From Pseudomonas putida (GTDB lineage Bacteria > Pseudomonadota > Gammaproteobacteria > Pseudomonadales > Pseudomonadaceae): a stretch of 64,000 nt of DNA. Of the stretch, positions 35,018-43,797 are shown one piece after another (within the stretch, counting starts at the first letter, position 1; every line of letters begins with the position of its first letter). The translations under genes and the position numbers were made by a program. The stretch covers positions 22,182-86,181 of the forward strand of contig NZ_MNAH01000015.1 in the NCBI RefSeq assembly GCF_001976065.1, in the 5' to 3' direction. The notes below the pieces were generated by a model. That model was not told the DNA's origin. It did no database searches and saw only the letters and a program-made list of their open reading frames with translations.

Positions 35018-35630
35018 GACGCGAACTCCCTTCTATAGCGCCAGGAGCGGTTCCTCGGCCAATCGCGAACGGCCAGCCCGGCGAGGGGTACCGACCATTC
35101 CCGTGACTGCCAGTTGCAGGTGGATTCGGTATTCATACCGTACGTGGTGAAGGTGCTGGTGGTGTAGGAAAGGAAGAGTTGAGGGCTTGATTGGCCAATT
35201 CTGCCGAACCCTACTAATGCCAGAAGGTGCAACTCCATCGCTCCTTCAATTCCATTTTTCATCACCTTTGGTCGACAGAAGCGCAGCAAGGGATAAGCGT
35301 AGGCAACAGTGATAAATATGCAATTGTTCTCAAGCGAGAAGTATTTGGGAAACATCTTTACGCAGCAGTTATCTGATCCAAACCGTATTACTCGAAATTT
35401 TCTCGATTCCTACTAGTTTTAGTTGACCCCGCTATTACCACTGTTGGTGTAGCTATCTGTGTAGTGAGGCATGACCCTGCCTTGCAGTATTCGGATAGCG
35501 CGGATCACCCGATCCGGGCATCATCACCGCCCCCGCTCATAGCCCTTCCTCCGACAAGAATGTACTGCGTCAAATCCGGCCTCATAAACCGTCTCTATAC
35601 TCAGCCAGAACCACAGAACGGAGGACTCCC
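35018..35630. other. Gap without a recognisable gene
   Basis: 613 bp between divergent transcription units: the AspT-like gene going left and the ToxR-like gene going right. Frames present are shadows or have no start signals. The centre (35260-35460) is AT-rich with several runs that could be promoters, so this is probably a double promoter region with room for upstream regulatory sites. Confidence 0.5.
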
Positions 35631-36452
35631 ATGCGCTACGCCTTCAAATTGAAAAATGGTGCCATGGTCCTTTTCGATCCAGACACCGCCTTGCTTAGCA
35701 TCACGACGACCCATGGAGAAGTTCAAAGCACAACGATAGGGAGAGCTGAATCGCGCCTACTGGACCTGCTGCTCATGGAGCCCGGCCAGACTAAAAGCCG
35801 TGAGGAGATCATCGACTACACCTGGAATGACCGCGTCGTCGCCTCTGGCAGTTTGAACCAGGCGGTTTTTTCCCTTAGAAACATTCTCAACGACAGTCGT
35901 GACCACGAAATCCTGATGACGGTTCCGCGAAGAGGTTATTGCTTCAACCGTCTCTATGTAGTCGAAGTTCCCACAGAACTGCCGACACCCTCAGAGGAAG
36001 CCACGCAAACTCCTGCGCTCGGCATTGAAGAGCCAGCGCCAAACCGCCCTGATGATCTTGCGGTGCCTTCAAAAAAGAGCCGAACATCAACTTTCCTTAC
36101 CAAAGCCCAGGTAGTTGGGTATGTCCTGACCTTGGCTGTCTGCGCCTACACGGGTTTCCACTCTGGTTTCGACACGCCAAAAATGGAAGTCTCCAGCGTA
36201 AAACATAACGAACTGGCCATCCACGCGATAGGCCAGAGTGTCGCCGAAGCGCAAACACTGAGGGATCTTTCGGCGAACCAGGTTCAACAGCTGTCGCCAA
36301 ACCTCAAAGGCGAGGTCTGGCTGAACCAGTTTAAATCAAACTACTCTGTTTCGTGTGTTCGTCCGGATCTAAGCACTGCAAACCTGCAACTCAATAGCGA
36401 GCAAAAAGACCTTGCACCGATGATTCGGCAATGTTTGGAAGTCACCCTATGA
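35631..36452 (+). CDS. ToxR/CadC-like membrane-anchored transcriptional regulator
   Basis: 273 residues. An OmpR-type winged helix lies in the cytoplasm (residues 1-108: RLLDLLLMEPGQTKSREEII, SLNQAVFSLRNIL, MTVPRRGYCF). A charged proline-rich linker, one membrane helix (about 158-178, VVGYVLTLAVCAYTGFHSGF) and a roughly 95-residue periplasmic tail with two cysteines follow. This is the ToxR/CadC plan: a DNA-binding protein activated by envelope signals. GGAGG precedes the ATG. Its stop overlaps the next start (ATGA at 36449). It probably controls the envelope genes that follow. Local GC is lower than elsewhere in the window. Confidence 0.88.
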   Translation: MRYAFKLKNGAMVLFDPDTALLSITTTHGEVQSTTIGRAESRLLDLLLMEPGQTKSREEIIDYTWNDRVVASGSLNQAVFSLRNILNDSRDHEILMTVPRRGYCFNRLYVVEVPTELPTPSEEATQTPALGIEEPAPNRPDDLAVPSKKSRTSTFLTKAQVVGYVLTLAVCAYTGFHSGFDTPKMEVSSVKHNELAIHAIGQSVAEAQTLRDLSANQVQQLSPNLKGEVWLNQFKSNYSVSCVRPDLSTANLQLNSEQKDLAPMIRQCLEVTL

Positions 36453-36931
36453 AGTCAATTTCGTCCTCAACTATTCACTGGATCGTGCTTGCAATCATCA
36501 ATGCCGCCTGTATTTTTTCCCTGACTTATTCGCCCTCTTATTACATGGAAAATATCAGTTATCAAACCATGACCCGACAATGGCTGGAGGATTCCAATCA
36601 ACTCAACACAGAGGAATACCTGACCATCGGCCATGGCCGCCTGACACAAACCACGCTGGAAAGCCTGAATGGAAAAATCCGTAACGCTACCATTTCGGCC
36701 CAGATTATCCGGGAAAGCAATCATCATGTGCAGATAAAAATCAGTAACGTCAAACTCAGCCAGGACAACGAATTATTCGCCATTGAAAAGACACCCGACC
36801 TGTTTTTCAGGCGTCAATTCGTGTTGCAGGAAGGCGCCGTTCTAAACTACGAGCTGCTCCCCACGTCCAATAAAAACGCCGTTTGTTTTTATGTCCACGA
36901 TATAGGCCGCTTGCGCTGCATGAATCACTGA
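36449..36931 (+). CDS. ToxS-like membrane-anchored periplasmic protein
   Basis: 160 residues with an N-terminal membrane anchor (WIVLAIINAACIFSLTY, residues 11-27) and a periplasmic domain. No family is recognised from sequence. Its size, topology and four-base overlap with a ToxR-type gene match the arrangement of toxS, whose product protects and activates ToxR. The C-terminal half (NYELLPTSNKNAVCFYVHD) has one cysteine pair that could form a disulfide. The functional assignment rests on position and topology only. Confidence 0.6.
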   Translation: MKSISSSTIHWIVLAIINAACIFSLTYSPSYYMENISYQTMTRQWLEDSNQLNTEEYLTIGHGRLTQTTLESLNGKIRNATISAQIIRESNHHVQIKISNVKLSQDNELFAIEKTPDLFFRRQFVLQEGAVLNYELLPTSNKNAVCFYVHDIGRLRCMNH

Positions 36932-37106
36932 GTTACCCGCAATCGATCAAATCAGAACAAAAATAATAATTACTAATTTGAATCAATCCCCTGCCCCCCG
37001 CAACATCCCGCCTTTATAGCGCTCGGAGTCGCTTGTTGGCGTTCAGCGCACCATGCCGGCTCCACACGCCCGTTGAAAACATGCATTTTTGCGAGCCGTC
37101 AGATCA

Positions 37107-37370
37107 ATGATAACCAGGATCCTCGCCGTTCTAGCTCTAACTGCAATATCGTTTCACTCAGCGGCACACAATGAGCACTCCATCGGCAGCACCGACATCG
37201 AATTCTACGAATTGGAGCTGAGGCCGAACGAAACAATCAAGCTCAGACAATTGAAAATATACTCTGAAAAGGAAGTCCATGATGACGAAGATGCGCTTGG
37301 CAACGCCCTGCCTGCCCCACCACACAATATCAACAATCAAAGTCACGACCTGTCGCTGACTCCCGTTTGA
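37107..37370 (+). CDS. Small exported protein, unknown function
   Basis: 87 residues with a clear signal peptide (MITRILAVLALTAISFHSAA, cleaved near AAHN). The short acidic mature part is rich in His, Asn and Glu (NEHSIGSTDIEFYELELRP, ending NINNQSHDLSLTPV). No family recognised. A TTG further upstream (37089) is open, but the ATG at 37107 fits the signal peptide best. It lies between the ToxRS-like pair and the OmpA-like copies and may be one of their targets. Confidence 0.6.
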   Translation: MITRILAVLALTAISFHSAAHNEHSIGSTDIEFYELELRPNETIKLRQLKIYSEKEVHDDEDALGNALPAPPHNINNQSHDLSLTPV

Positions 37371-37464
37371 GCAAAATATGGGTTTTTGACTTCAACCAGC
37401 ACCGTGGGAGCAGGACTATCCGCCGGCACTGCCTGAAAACATCATCAACAAGGAACGCACGTCA

Positions 37465-37836
37465 ATGCTGCTAAAAAACCTCGCAACCGTATCCTTTGGT
37501 GTATTGCTGTCTCTCAAGGCCTTGGCTGATGACAAGGAACTCTATGGCGCCAACCTGACCGGTAATGAAAGCAACAAGAAGACCCCAAACAATGAAAATT
37601 CTGACTACAGGATTGTCACAGACTATCGTGCTGAGGTTTTTTTTGCGTTTGATGCGGCAGCCATCGGTCCGGCAAACCAGAACACCGCGATTTTTGGTTC
37701 GAAACTGCCACCCGATAAACTTCAAGGCCTGGTCGAGTTATCCTCGGGCGACGCGTACGTCTTTACTGCGGCATTGTCGATGCCTGAGAAAAATCCGGGC
37801 ACTGTCCATTTAGCTGAAGAGCGTTCTATTCCATGA
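37465..37836 (+). pseudogene. Decayed duplicate of the OmpA-like barrel protein
   Basis: 123 residues. The signal peptide and first strands match the intact protein at 39082-39582: MLLKNLATVSFGVLLSLKAL against MLFRNLGFVSLLSLLSFQAL, then ADDKELY against ADDKGLY. Further on NENSDYRIVTDYRAEVFFAF matches NDEDTSYKVFAGYRLNGYLA-type sequence. After about residue 65 similarity is lost and no C-terminal barrel strand ending in an aromatic residue is present. Its stop overlaps the AraC start by four bases. It may still be secreted, but it cannot form a full barrel. Confidence 0.65.
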
Positions 37837-38819
37837 GTATCATGATCCCTGATGAAATCTTTCATGTAACGTCCACTCCCGCGGACATGGCCCAGAGAAC
37901 AGTTGGCCATTGGCAGTTGAGCCTCGCCCCATTGGAGCACGAAGCAAACATCAGGCAGCACACGCTCTTTCAGGGTGCCAGGCTTCAATGCAGTCGGCTG
38001 GAGTTTGATTCAGCCGTCACCCTGATCGGCTCTGTCCCACATGGTTTTGTCACCTTGGCCATTTCACAGGCTGTGGTGGCTCGCCCCACTGTCAATGATC
38101 ATCAATTGTGGCCTAACGAAATGATCGTGGTGTATAGCGACGAGCCCGTTTACTGCACCTGCGGGCCCAATGAGACGCTTTTCACCCTGACCACGACGTT
38201 GGAGCATTACACTCATTGCCTTGGAAACCATTCAGCCATCGACGTGCTGGTAGATCGAAAGGAACAGCGCTTTCAGGTCGCGCATTTCAAGTTAATGCAA
38301 TCTGCCATCCAGGCCATCAACGCCTACTCTGTTGAGATCAACGAGCCTCATTTGAAACCGCTCAACCACGCTGAAGTTTCAGCGGCGGAAAGTGCGTTGC
38401 TGATTTCCCTGCTACGGGCCCTGACACCTGTAGGCCGCCGCACGCTCAACCCGCCGAGAAGAAGAACAATCGCAATACAAGCAATGCAATACATTCATGA
38501 AAATACCCGCAAAGCCCTCAACATGAAGGCGCTGGTCAGGCAACTGGAAACCACAACCCGTAGCTTGCACCATGGTTTCATCGAGACATTCGGAGTTTCA
38601 CCGATCGCTTACATCAAGAACCTGAGGCTTGCTAATGTCCACCGAGACTTGATCCGCAACACTTGGCCAACGGTCACTGAAACGGCCATGTATTGGAACT
38701 TTCACCATCTTGGCCGGTTTTCCAAGGCTTATCAGGATGTCTATGGAGAAACGCCCTCGGAAACGGCCAGGCGCAACGCTGCAAAACTGGCAGCGGCCGG
38801 CAAAAATAACAATCAATAA
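37833..38819 (+). CDS. AraC-family transcriptional regulator
   Basis: 328 residues with a C-terminal pair of helix-turn-helices, the first in LNMKALVRQLETTTRSLHHGFIE-type sequence and the second in WPTVTETAMYWNFHHLGRFSKAYQDVYGETPSE (about residues 225-315). The N-terminal domain resembles the AraC-binding-like region of EutR/OxyS-type regulators. It overlaps the decayed OmpA-like frame by four bases, so it is read from the same message. It probably regulates nearby envelope genes or an unlinked set; the ligand is unknown. Confidence 0.88.
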   Translation: MSIMIPDEIFHVTSTPADMAQRTVGHWQLSLAPLEHEANIRQHTLFQGARLQCSRLEFDSAVTLIGSVPHGFVTLAISQAVVARPTVNDHQLWPNEMIVVYSDEPVYCTCGPNETLFTLTTTLEHYTHCLGNHSAIDVLVDRKEQRFQVAHFKLMQSAIQAINAYSVEINEPHLKPLNHAEVSAAESALLISLLRALTPVGRRTLNPPRRRTIAIQAMQYIHENTRKALNMKALVRQLETTTRSLHHGFIETFGVSPIAYIKNLRLANVHRDLIRNTWPTVTETAMYWNFHHLGRFSKAYQDVYGETPSETARRNAAKLAAAGKNNNQ

Positions 38820-38875
38820 TTTTCATCCAACGGTCTGAATTGTCAGCATGCTTATTTCTACCCAAGGGGATAAGC

Positions 38876-38980
38876 ATGCGCTATCGATTGAATTCGCTAC
38901 CACTCAAACAGAAAGTCATCTTTTGCCTTGCCGCCTATTTATCGGGGGTAGCGTTAGCCTGGTTGATCAACACCTATTAA
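38876..38980 (+). CDS. Very small single-helix membrane protein
   Basis: 34 codons starting MRYRLNSLPLKQKVIFCLAA and ending ALAWLINTY. A basic N-terminus and a single hydrophobic segment of about 18 residues give an inside-positive membrane peptide. AAGGGGAT lies 6-7 bp before the ATG, which makes translation plausible. No homologue is known to me. It sits between the AraC gene and the OmpA-like gene. Confidence 0.5.
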   Translation: MRYRLNSLPLKQKVIFCLAAYLSGVALAWLINTY

Positions 38981-39081
38981 CCGCATTCAAAAATATCAAT
39001 CAATGATTTCAATCAGTCGTCCTGTTCATTCAAATTCTCGACCAACACCCATCGACAACCTGTAGAAGGACCCTGCCTCAC

Positions 39082-39582
39082 ATGCTATTTCGAAACCTTG
39101 GCTTCGTTTCCCTGCTTTCGCTGCTGTCTTTTCAAGCGCTCGCTGATGACAAAGGTTTATATCTTGGCGCTGGCGTAAGCAGCATTGAAACCGACAAAGT
39201 CCATTTGAACGATGAGGACACCAGTTATAAGGTTTTTGCAGGTTATCGCCTCAACGGTTATCTGGCCTTCGAAGGTGCCTTCGTTGATCTCGGCCAGTTC
39301 GAAGACAAGAATCTGGATTTCGACGGTAAATCCGTTCAGGCCAGTGCCCACCTCGGTTTTCCGTTGGGGGACCGGGTACGCGTTTTCGGCATTGTCGGTG
39401 CCCATGCCTGGGATGCTGACGGTAATGCCGCCGATGATGATACGGGTGTGGACCTGACCTACGGTGCCGGCGTTGAAGTTGATGTATTTCGCAACATCGG
39501 CGTCCGTGCAGAATATGAAGTATTGCAGGTCGGTAACATGGACCTGAATCAAACAACGGCCTCTGCTTACATTCTCTTTTAA
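39082..39582 (+). CDS. OmpA-like/OprF-type small outer-membrane beta-barrel protein
   Basis: 166 residues with a signal peptide (cleavage after QALA, residue 21) and an eight-stranded barrel pattern of alternating residues: KVFAGYRLNGYLAFEGAFVD, QASAHLGFPL, DLTYGAGVEVDVF and the C-terminal ASAYILF ending in phenylalanine, the usual barrel-assembly signal. AAGGA precedes the ATG. Its decayed copy is at 37465. Likely an outer-membrane structural or adhesin-type protein, possibly under ToxR-like control, as porins are in Vibrio. Confidence 0.83.
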   Translation: MLFRNLGFVSLLSLLSFQALADDKGLYLGAGVSSIETDKVHLNDEDTSYKVFAGYRLNGYLAFEGAFVDLGQFEDKNLDFDGKSVQASAHLGFPLGDRVRVFGIVGAHAWDADGNAADDDTGVDLTYGAGVEVDVFRNIGVRAEYEVLQVGNMDLNQTTASAYILF

Positions 39583-39598
39583 CCCCCCCTCCTGAATC

Positions 39599-39619
39599 GA
39601 GCGACCCGGCGGGTCGCTC
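39599..39619. terminator. Hairpin after the OmpA-like gene
   Basis: gagcgaccc ggc gggtcgctc, a 9-bp perfect stem with a 3-base loop, 17 bp after the stop codon. Strong structure but no T-run follows. Confidence 0.6.
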
Positions 39620-39786
39620 AACCTCGAAACGTAATCCTCACCGCACACCCCCCTTGCCACTGCGCCAGGAAGCTACTGGAACGGGCTACGTACTGTCCCC
39701 GGCAACCAGTCCTTAACGATCGACACCCCTTACAACGAGAAAAAAGCTCCGGCTTCAACAGGTGTTTAGTTCTCAATCACATTTGC

Positions 39787-39806
39787 GTATGATAATGATT
39801 CTCTAT
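39787..39806. promoter_or_regulatory. Fur box
   Basis: gtatgataatgattctctat contains GATAATGATT, most of the 19-bp Fur consensus dyad, about 25 bp before the TonB receptor start. Iron repression of the receptor is expected. Confidence 0.78.
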
Positions 39807-39831
39807 AACACCAAATCAAATGTGAGTCCGC

Positions 39832-42087
39832 ATGTCCGCCCCAGCCCTCCTGTGTTCACCCAGCTCCGTTATGCCGCGCGCGCCTCTGGCACTGCGCCCC
39901 TTGGCTCTTGCAGTGCACATGCTTGCCGCCGGTGTCGTCTTCGTTGCGCCTTGCGTGCACGCGGCGCAACAGACTGAACAGACAGAGACAGGAAGCTCTG
40001 TGACCTTGGCGCCTATCGCTATCACGGAGACCGCAGTTCGCGAGCGCAGCGCCGTCACCGAAGACACCCACTCCTACACGACTGACGCTGCTCGCACGGC
40101 CACGCCGTTGAGCATGTCGCTGCGCGAGACGCCGCAATCGGTCAGCGTCATCACCCAGCAGCGCATCCAGGACCAGGATCTGAAAACCATCCTCGACGTG
40201 GTCAACAATGCCACCGGCGTGTCGGTCAACCGCTATGAAACAAGCCGGGCGCAGTTCAACGCCCGGGGCTTTGAGCTCAACTCGCTGATGATCGATGGCG
40301 TACCCACCATCTACGAGCAGCCATGGAGTTCGGGGGAGATTTTCAGCAGCCTGGCCATGTATGACCGCGTTGAAGTGGTTCGTGGTGCCAACGGCCTGAT
40401 GACCGGTGCGGGCGACCCTTCCGCGTCCCTCAACATGGTGCGCAAGCGTGCCAGCAGCACTGAGCTGAAGGGTTCGGTGGAACTGAGCGCCGGTACATGG
40501 GACACCTATGGCGCCTTGGCCGATGTGTCCACGGCGCTGAACGAGGAAGGCACGATTCGCGCGCGGCTGGTCGGTGAAACCAATGAAGGTGACACCTGGA
40601 TCGACATGAACTCGAACAAGCGCCAGACCCTCTACGGCACCATGGACATCGACCTGACGCCGGACACCACGCTCTGGTTCGGCTTGAGCCGGCAGGAAAG
40701 CAATGCCGACTCGCCAATGTGGGGCGGCCTGCCCGTCTGGTACGCAGACGGCGGCCGCACCAACTGGAGCCGCTCGAAGACCACCTCCGCCGATTGGAGC
40801 AAATGGGACACCACTTACGAGACTTACTTCGTCAATCTCGACCACCGCTTTGCCAACGACTGGCAAGTCAACCTCAGCTATAACCGTGGCGAGCGCACCG
40901 GCGACTCTTCGCTGCTGTACCTGTCCGGCAACCCAGGCAGGAACGGCAGCTCGGGCATGTTTTCGTTCCCGGCGACCTACAAGACCGAGACCACCCAGGA
41001 CGACTACGGCATCCGCTTCAATGGCCCGTTCTCGTTCCTGGGTCGTGAGCACGAATTGGCCTTCGGCTACGTGGACAGCAAGCAGAAGTTCGACGCCGAT
41101 TCACTCGACGCGCAAACAGGCTTTGACGGGGTGGCCGATTTCGATGCCTACAACGGTAAATTCCCCGAGCCGATCTGGGGCCCGAGGACCGACTACGGCT
41201 ACAGCGAGACCCGCCAGAAAGGACTCTACGCAGCCACCCGCCTGAACGTGACCGACGATTTGAAAGTGATTCTGGGCGCGCGTGAGAGCTGGTACGAGAA
41301 AACCAGCGATGACATCTACTCGCAAGTGAGCAAGGTCGATGTCGATCATGAGCTGACACCCTATGCAGGCGTGGTCTACGACCTCACCGACAACCTCTCG
41401 GCCTATGCAAGCTACACGGAGATCTTCCTGCCGCAGTCGGTACGCGACAGCAGTGGCCAGCAACTGGAGCCGATCGTTGGCCAGAGCAGTGAAATCGGCC
41501 TCAAGGGTGAGTACTTCGATGGCCGCTTGAACGCCTCCGCGGCGATTTTCCAGATCAAGCAGGACAATCTGGGGCAGAGCACCGGCGAGCTGATCGACCC
41601 AAACAACCCTGTCGGCGGCTTCGCCTACGAGGCCAGTGAAGGCGCGACCAGCAAGGGTTTCGAGCTGGAAGTGTCGGGCGAGCTCGCCACGGACTGGAAT
41701 GCCTCCCTGGGTTACACCCAGTTCAAGGCTGAAGACGCCCACGGCGACGACGTCAACACGTTGTACCCGACCAAGTTGCTACGCACCTTCACCACCTACC
41801 GTCTGCCAGGCGCTTTCAACAAGCTGACCATTGGCGGCGGCGTCAACTGGCAGGATTCGATCTACACCTACGCCATCAATCCGGCAGGCAATTCCGAGAA
41901 GATCCAGCAGGACGCCTACGCCCTGGTCAACCTGATGGCGCGCTACGAAATCACCGACAACCTCTCGGCCCAGGTGAATGCCAACAACGTCACCGACCAG
42001 AAGTACTTCGACATCTTCGATGCCTACGGTGCCCTGACGTATGGCGCACCGCGCAGTATTACCGCCTCGGCGAAATATCGCTTCTAA
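39832..42087 (+). CDS. TonB-dependent ferric-siderophore receptor
   Basis: 751 residues. After the signal peptide (about 45 residues) comes a TonB box-like start, the plug domain (about residues 95-205: ETPQSVSVITQQRIQDQDLK, RGFELNSLMIDGVP, YDRVEVVRGANGLMTG-type sequence) and a 22-stranded barrel ending SITASAKYRF. There is no N-terminal secretin/STN signalling domain, so it is a plain transducer-independent receptor. The siderophore class cannot be told. It belongs to the FpvA/FhuE-like branch by plug sequence. No ABC transporter or sigma factor adjoins it. Confidence 0.92.
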   Translation: MSAPALLCSPSSVMPRAPLALRPLALAVHMLAAGVVFVAPCVHAAQQTEQTETGSSVTLAPIAITETAVRERSAVTEDTHSYTTDAARTATPLSMSLRETPQSVSVITQQRIQDQDLKTILDVVNNATGVSVNRYETSRAQFNARGFELNSLMIDGVPTIYEQPWSSGEIFSSLAMYDRVEVVRGANGLMTGAGDPSASLNMVRKRASSTELKGSVELSAGTWDTYGALADVSTALNEEGTIRARLVGETNEGDTWIDMNSNKRQTLYGTMDIDLTPDTTLWFGLSRQESNADSPMWGGLPVWYADGGRTNWSRSKTTSADWSKWDTTYETYFVNLDHRFANDWQVNLSYNRGERTGDSSLLYLSGNPGRNGSSGMFSFPATYKTETTQDDYGIRFNGPFSFLGREHELAFGYVDSKQKFDADSLDAQTGFDGVADFDAYNGKFPEPIWGPRTDYGYSETRQKGLYAATRLNVTDDLKVILGARESWYEKTSDDIYSQVSKVDVDHELTPYAGVVYDLTDNLSAYASYTEIFLPQSVRDSSGQQLEPIVGQSSEIGLKGEYFDGRLNASAAIFQIKQDNLGQSTGELIDPNNPVGGFAYEASEGATSKGFELEVSGELATDWNASLGYTQFKAEDAHGDDVNTLYPTKLLRTFTTYRLPGAFNKLTIGGGVNWQDSIYTYAINPAGNSEKIQQDAYALVNLMARYEITDNLSAQVNANNVTDQKYFDIFDAYGALTYGAPRSITASAKYRF

Positions 42088-42126
42088 ACCAACGGATCGG
42101 GTGGCGCGGCTACCCGAGTTGAACGC

Positions 42127-42173
42127 AAAAAAAGCACGACACTGGCCTGGCGCGGGTGTCGTGCTTTTTTTTG
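42127..42173. terminator. Strong bidirectional rho-independent terminator
   Basis: Stem gcacgacac / gtgtcgtgc with a 13-base loop, flanked by seven A on the left and eight T on the right, 40 bp after the receptor stop. It isolates the iron receptor from the acyltransferase gene. Confidence 0.9.
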
Positions 42174-42258
42174 TCCCAATCAAATGTTATGTTATATCAA
42201 TTTCCTGGCTGTCGATTGTTCATCGACAGAGCAACCCACTCCCTGCCTGCGACTTTCG

Positions 42259-43431
42259 ATGACAAACCTCGTTCAAATCCCACCCATCACCCGCGTAAGC
42301 CAACGCCTGATGTCCATCGATGCCCTCAGGGGATTGGTGATCCTGTTCATGCTGCTCGATCACGTGCGCGAGACGTTCTTCCTGCACCGCCAGGTCACCG
42401 ACCCGATGCTCATCGACAGCACTGAACCCACATTGTTTTTCAGCCGCACGCTCGCCCACTTATGTGCGCCGGTATTCGTTCTGCTCACGGGCTTGTCCGC
42501 ATTTCTGTACGGTGAAAAGCACCAGGGCAAGCGCGATGTATCGGAGTTCCTGTTCAAGCGCGGCCTGTTCCTGGTGGTACTGGAATTCACCCTGGTGAAT
42601 TTCGCCTGGACCTTCCAGTTCCCGCCCACCGTGATTTACCTGCAGGTGATCTGGGCGATTGGCGTCAGCATGATTGCCCTCGCTGCACTGGTCTGGCTAC
42701 CGCGGCCGATCCTCTGTGCCCTGGGCCTGGTCATCGTCGCCGGGCACAACCTGCTCGATCCCCTGCACTTCCCGGCCGATTCAGCGTTGCACATCCCCTG
42801 GGCCATTTTGCATGATCGCGGCTGGATCGAATTCTCTGACAGCTTGCGCCTGCGCACCTCCTACCCGGTGCTGCCATGGATCGGAGTCATCGCACTGGGT
42901 TACTGCATCGGCCCCTGGTTCGCCCGCGCAGCCTCGACCACCCTGCGCCAGCGCTATCTGTTGCTGGCCGGCAGCGTCGCCTTGATCGGATTCATCGCCT
43001 TGCGCCTGGTCAACGGTTATGGCGAGGCCGGTTGGGTGGTTTATGAAAACACCACGCACACCCTCATGAGTTTCTTCAACATCACCAAATACCCACCTTC
43101 CCTGCTGTTCCTGGGCCTGACGCTAGGCGTGGGGTTGTTGCTGTTGCTGGGCTTCGAGCGCGCCCGACAACAGAAGTGGATCAGCGCCCTGGCAGTCTTT
43201 GGCGCGGCACCGATGTTCTTCTACTTGCTCCATCTTTATGTGTTGAAAGTGTTGTACCTGATCAGCGTGGCATTGTTCGGCCGCAACCAGGGCGACTACT
43301 ACGGCTTCGACGGCATCGGGGCTGTGTGGCTGACCGCCGCGCTCCTGGCTACGACGCTGTATCTGCCGGTGCGCTGGTTCGCCGCACTGAAGGCGCGTCG
43401 GCGCGATATCGGCTGGCTCAAATATTTCTGA
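42259..43431 (+). CDS. DUF1624/HGSNAT-type membrane acyltransferase
   Basis: 390 residues and about ten membrane helices. The signature MSIDALRGLVILFMLLDHVR (about residues 17-37) with the following His/Asp pair is typical of heparan-alpha-glucosaminide N-acetyltransferase-like and YeiB-like proteins. Those move an acyl group across the membrane to a sugar or other acceptor. No ribosome site is evident at 42259, and an earlier ATG at 42184 overlaps the terminator, so the start is uncertain. No surface-sugar genes adjoin it; the acceptor is unknown. Confidence 0.82.
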   Translation: MTNLVQIPPITRVSQRLMSIDALRGLVILFMLLDHVRETFFLHRQVTDPMLIDSTEPTLFFSRTLAHLCAPVFVLLTGLSAFLYGEKHQGKRDVSEFLFKRGLFLVVLEFTLVNFAWTFQFPPTVIYLQVIWAIGVSMIALAALVWLPRPILCALGLVIVAGHNLLDPLHFPADSALHIPWAILHDRGWIEFSDSLRLRTSYPVLPWIGVIALGYCIGPWFARAASTTLRQRYLLLAGSVALIGFIALRLVNGYGEAGWVVYENTTHTLMSFFNITKYPPSLLFLGLTLGVGLLLLLGFERARQQKWISALAVFGAAPMFFYLLHLYVLKVLYLISVALFGRNQGDYYGFDGIGAVWLTAALLATTLYLPVRWFAALKARRRDIGWLKYF

Positions 43432-43474
43432 TCGGGAGACGGGTTCGCCTCGGGCGGCATGATCGACTACCATG

Positions 43475-43645
43475 CCGCCGCCGGTTTCCACATGGGATTA
43501 ATAGGGAATCCGTGATGCTGCCAACGCATCAAACGGAACTGCCCCCGCAACTGTAGGTGCTGAGCCTGCTCCTGAACTGCCACTGGGATCGCTTCCCGGG
43601 AAGGCTGGAGCAAGCGATGACGCACCAGTCAGGAGACCTGCCGGC
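43475..43645 (+). ncRNA. Cobalamin (B12) riboswitch
   Basis: Shows the conserved elements in order: ccggtttccacatgggatta start, core ctgcccccgcaactgta (43539-43555), gccactggga (43579-43588), cgggaaggc (43597-43605) and the B12 box agtcaggagacctgcc (43627-43642). It ends about 150 bp before the first gene of an ABC-transporter/porin operon, whose expression should fall when cobalamin is plentiful. The box may occlude the ribosome site or work through a downstream hairpin (for example at 43710-43745). Confidence 0.93.
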
Positions 43646-43797
43646 CAAGCAACAATCACTAACCGGCGGGGTGTCCGGGGAGGACATCCTTGCGCGCGCG
43701 TCACTCAGGTGACGGGCCCTGCCGTACTTTTTCGGCAGCGTTCGATGATGTGTTTCCAGACCCTTGCGCCGAGTACGGTTCAAATGGAGATTGCATC

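Noticed and set aside
39832..42087. BtuB-type cobalamin receptor
   Set aside because: It is near the B12-controlled transporter, but it has its own Fur box, a strong terminator follows it, and the plug sequence is of the siderophore-receptor kind.
42099..42106. Fifth copy of the GGGTGGCG regulon motif
   Set aside because: Only the right half is present, it lies downstream of the TonB receptor gene, and no left arm is found at the proper spacing.
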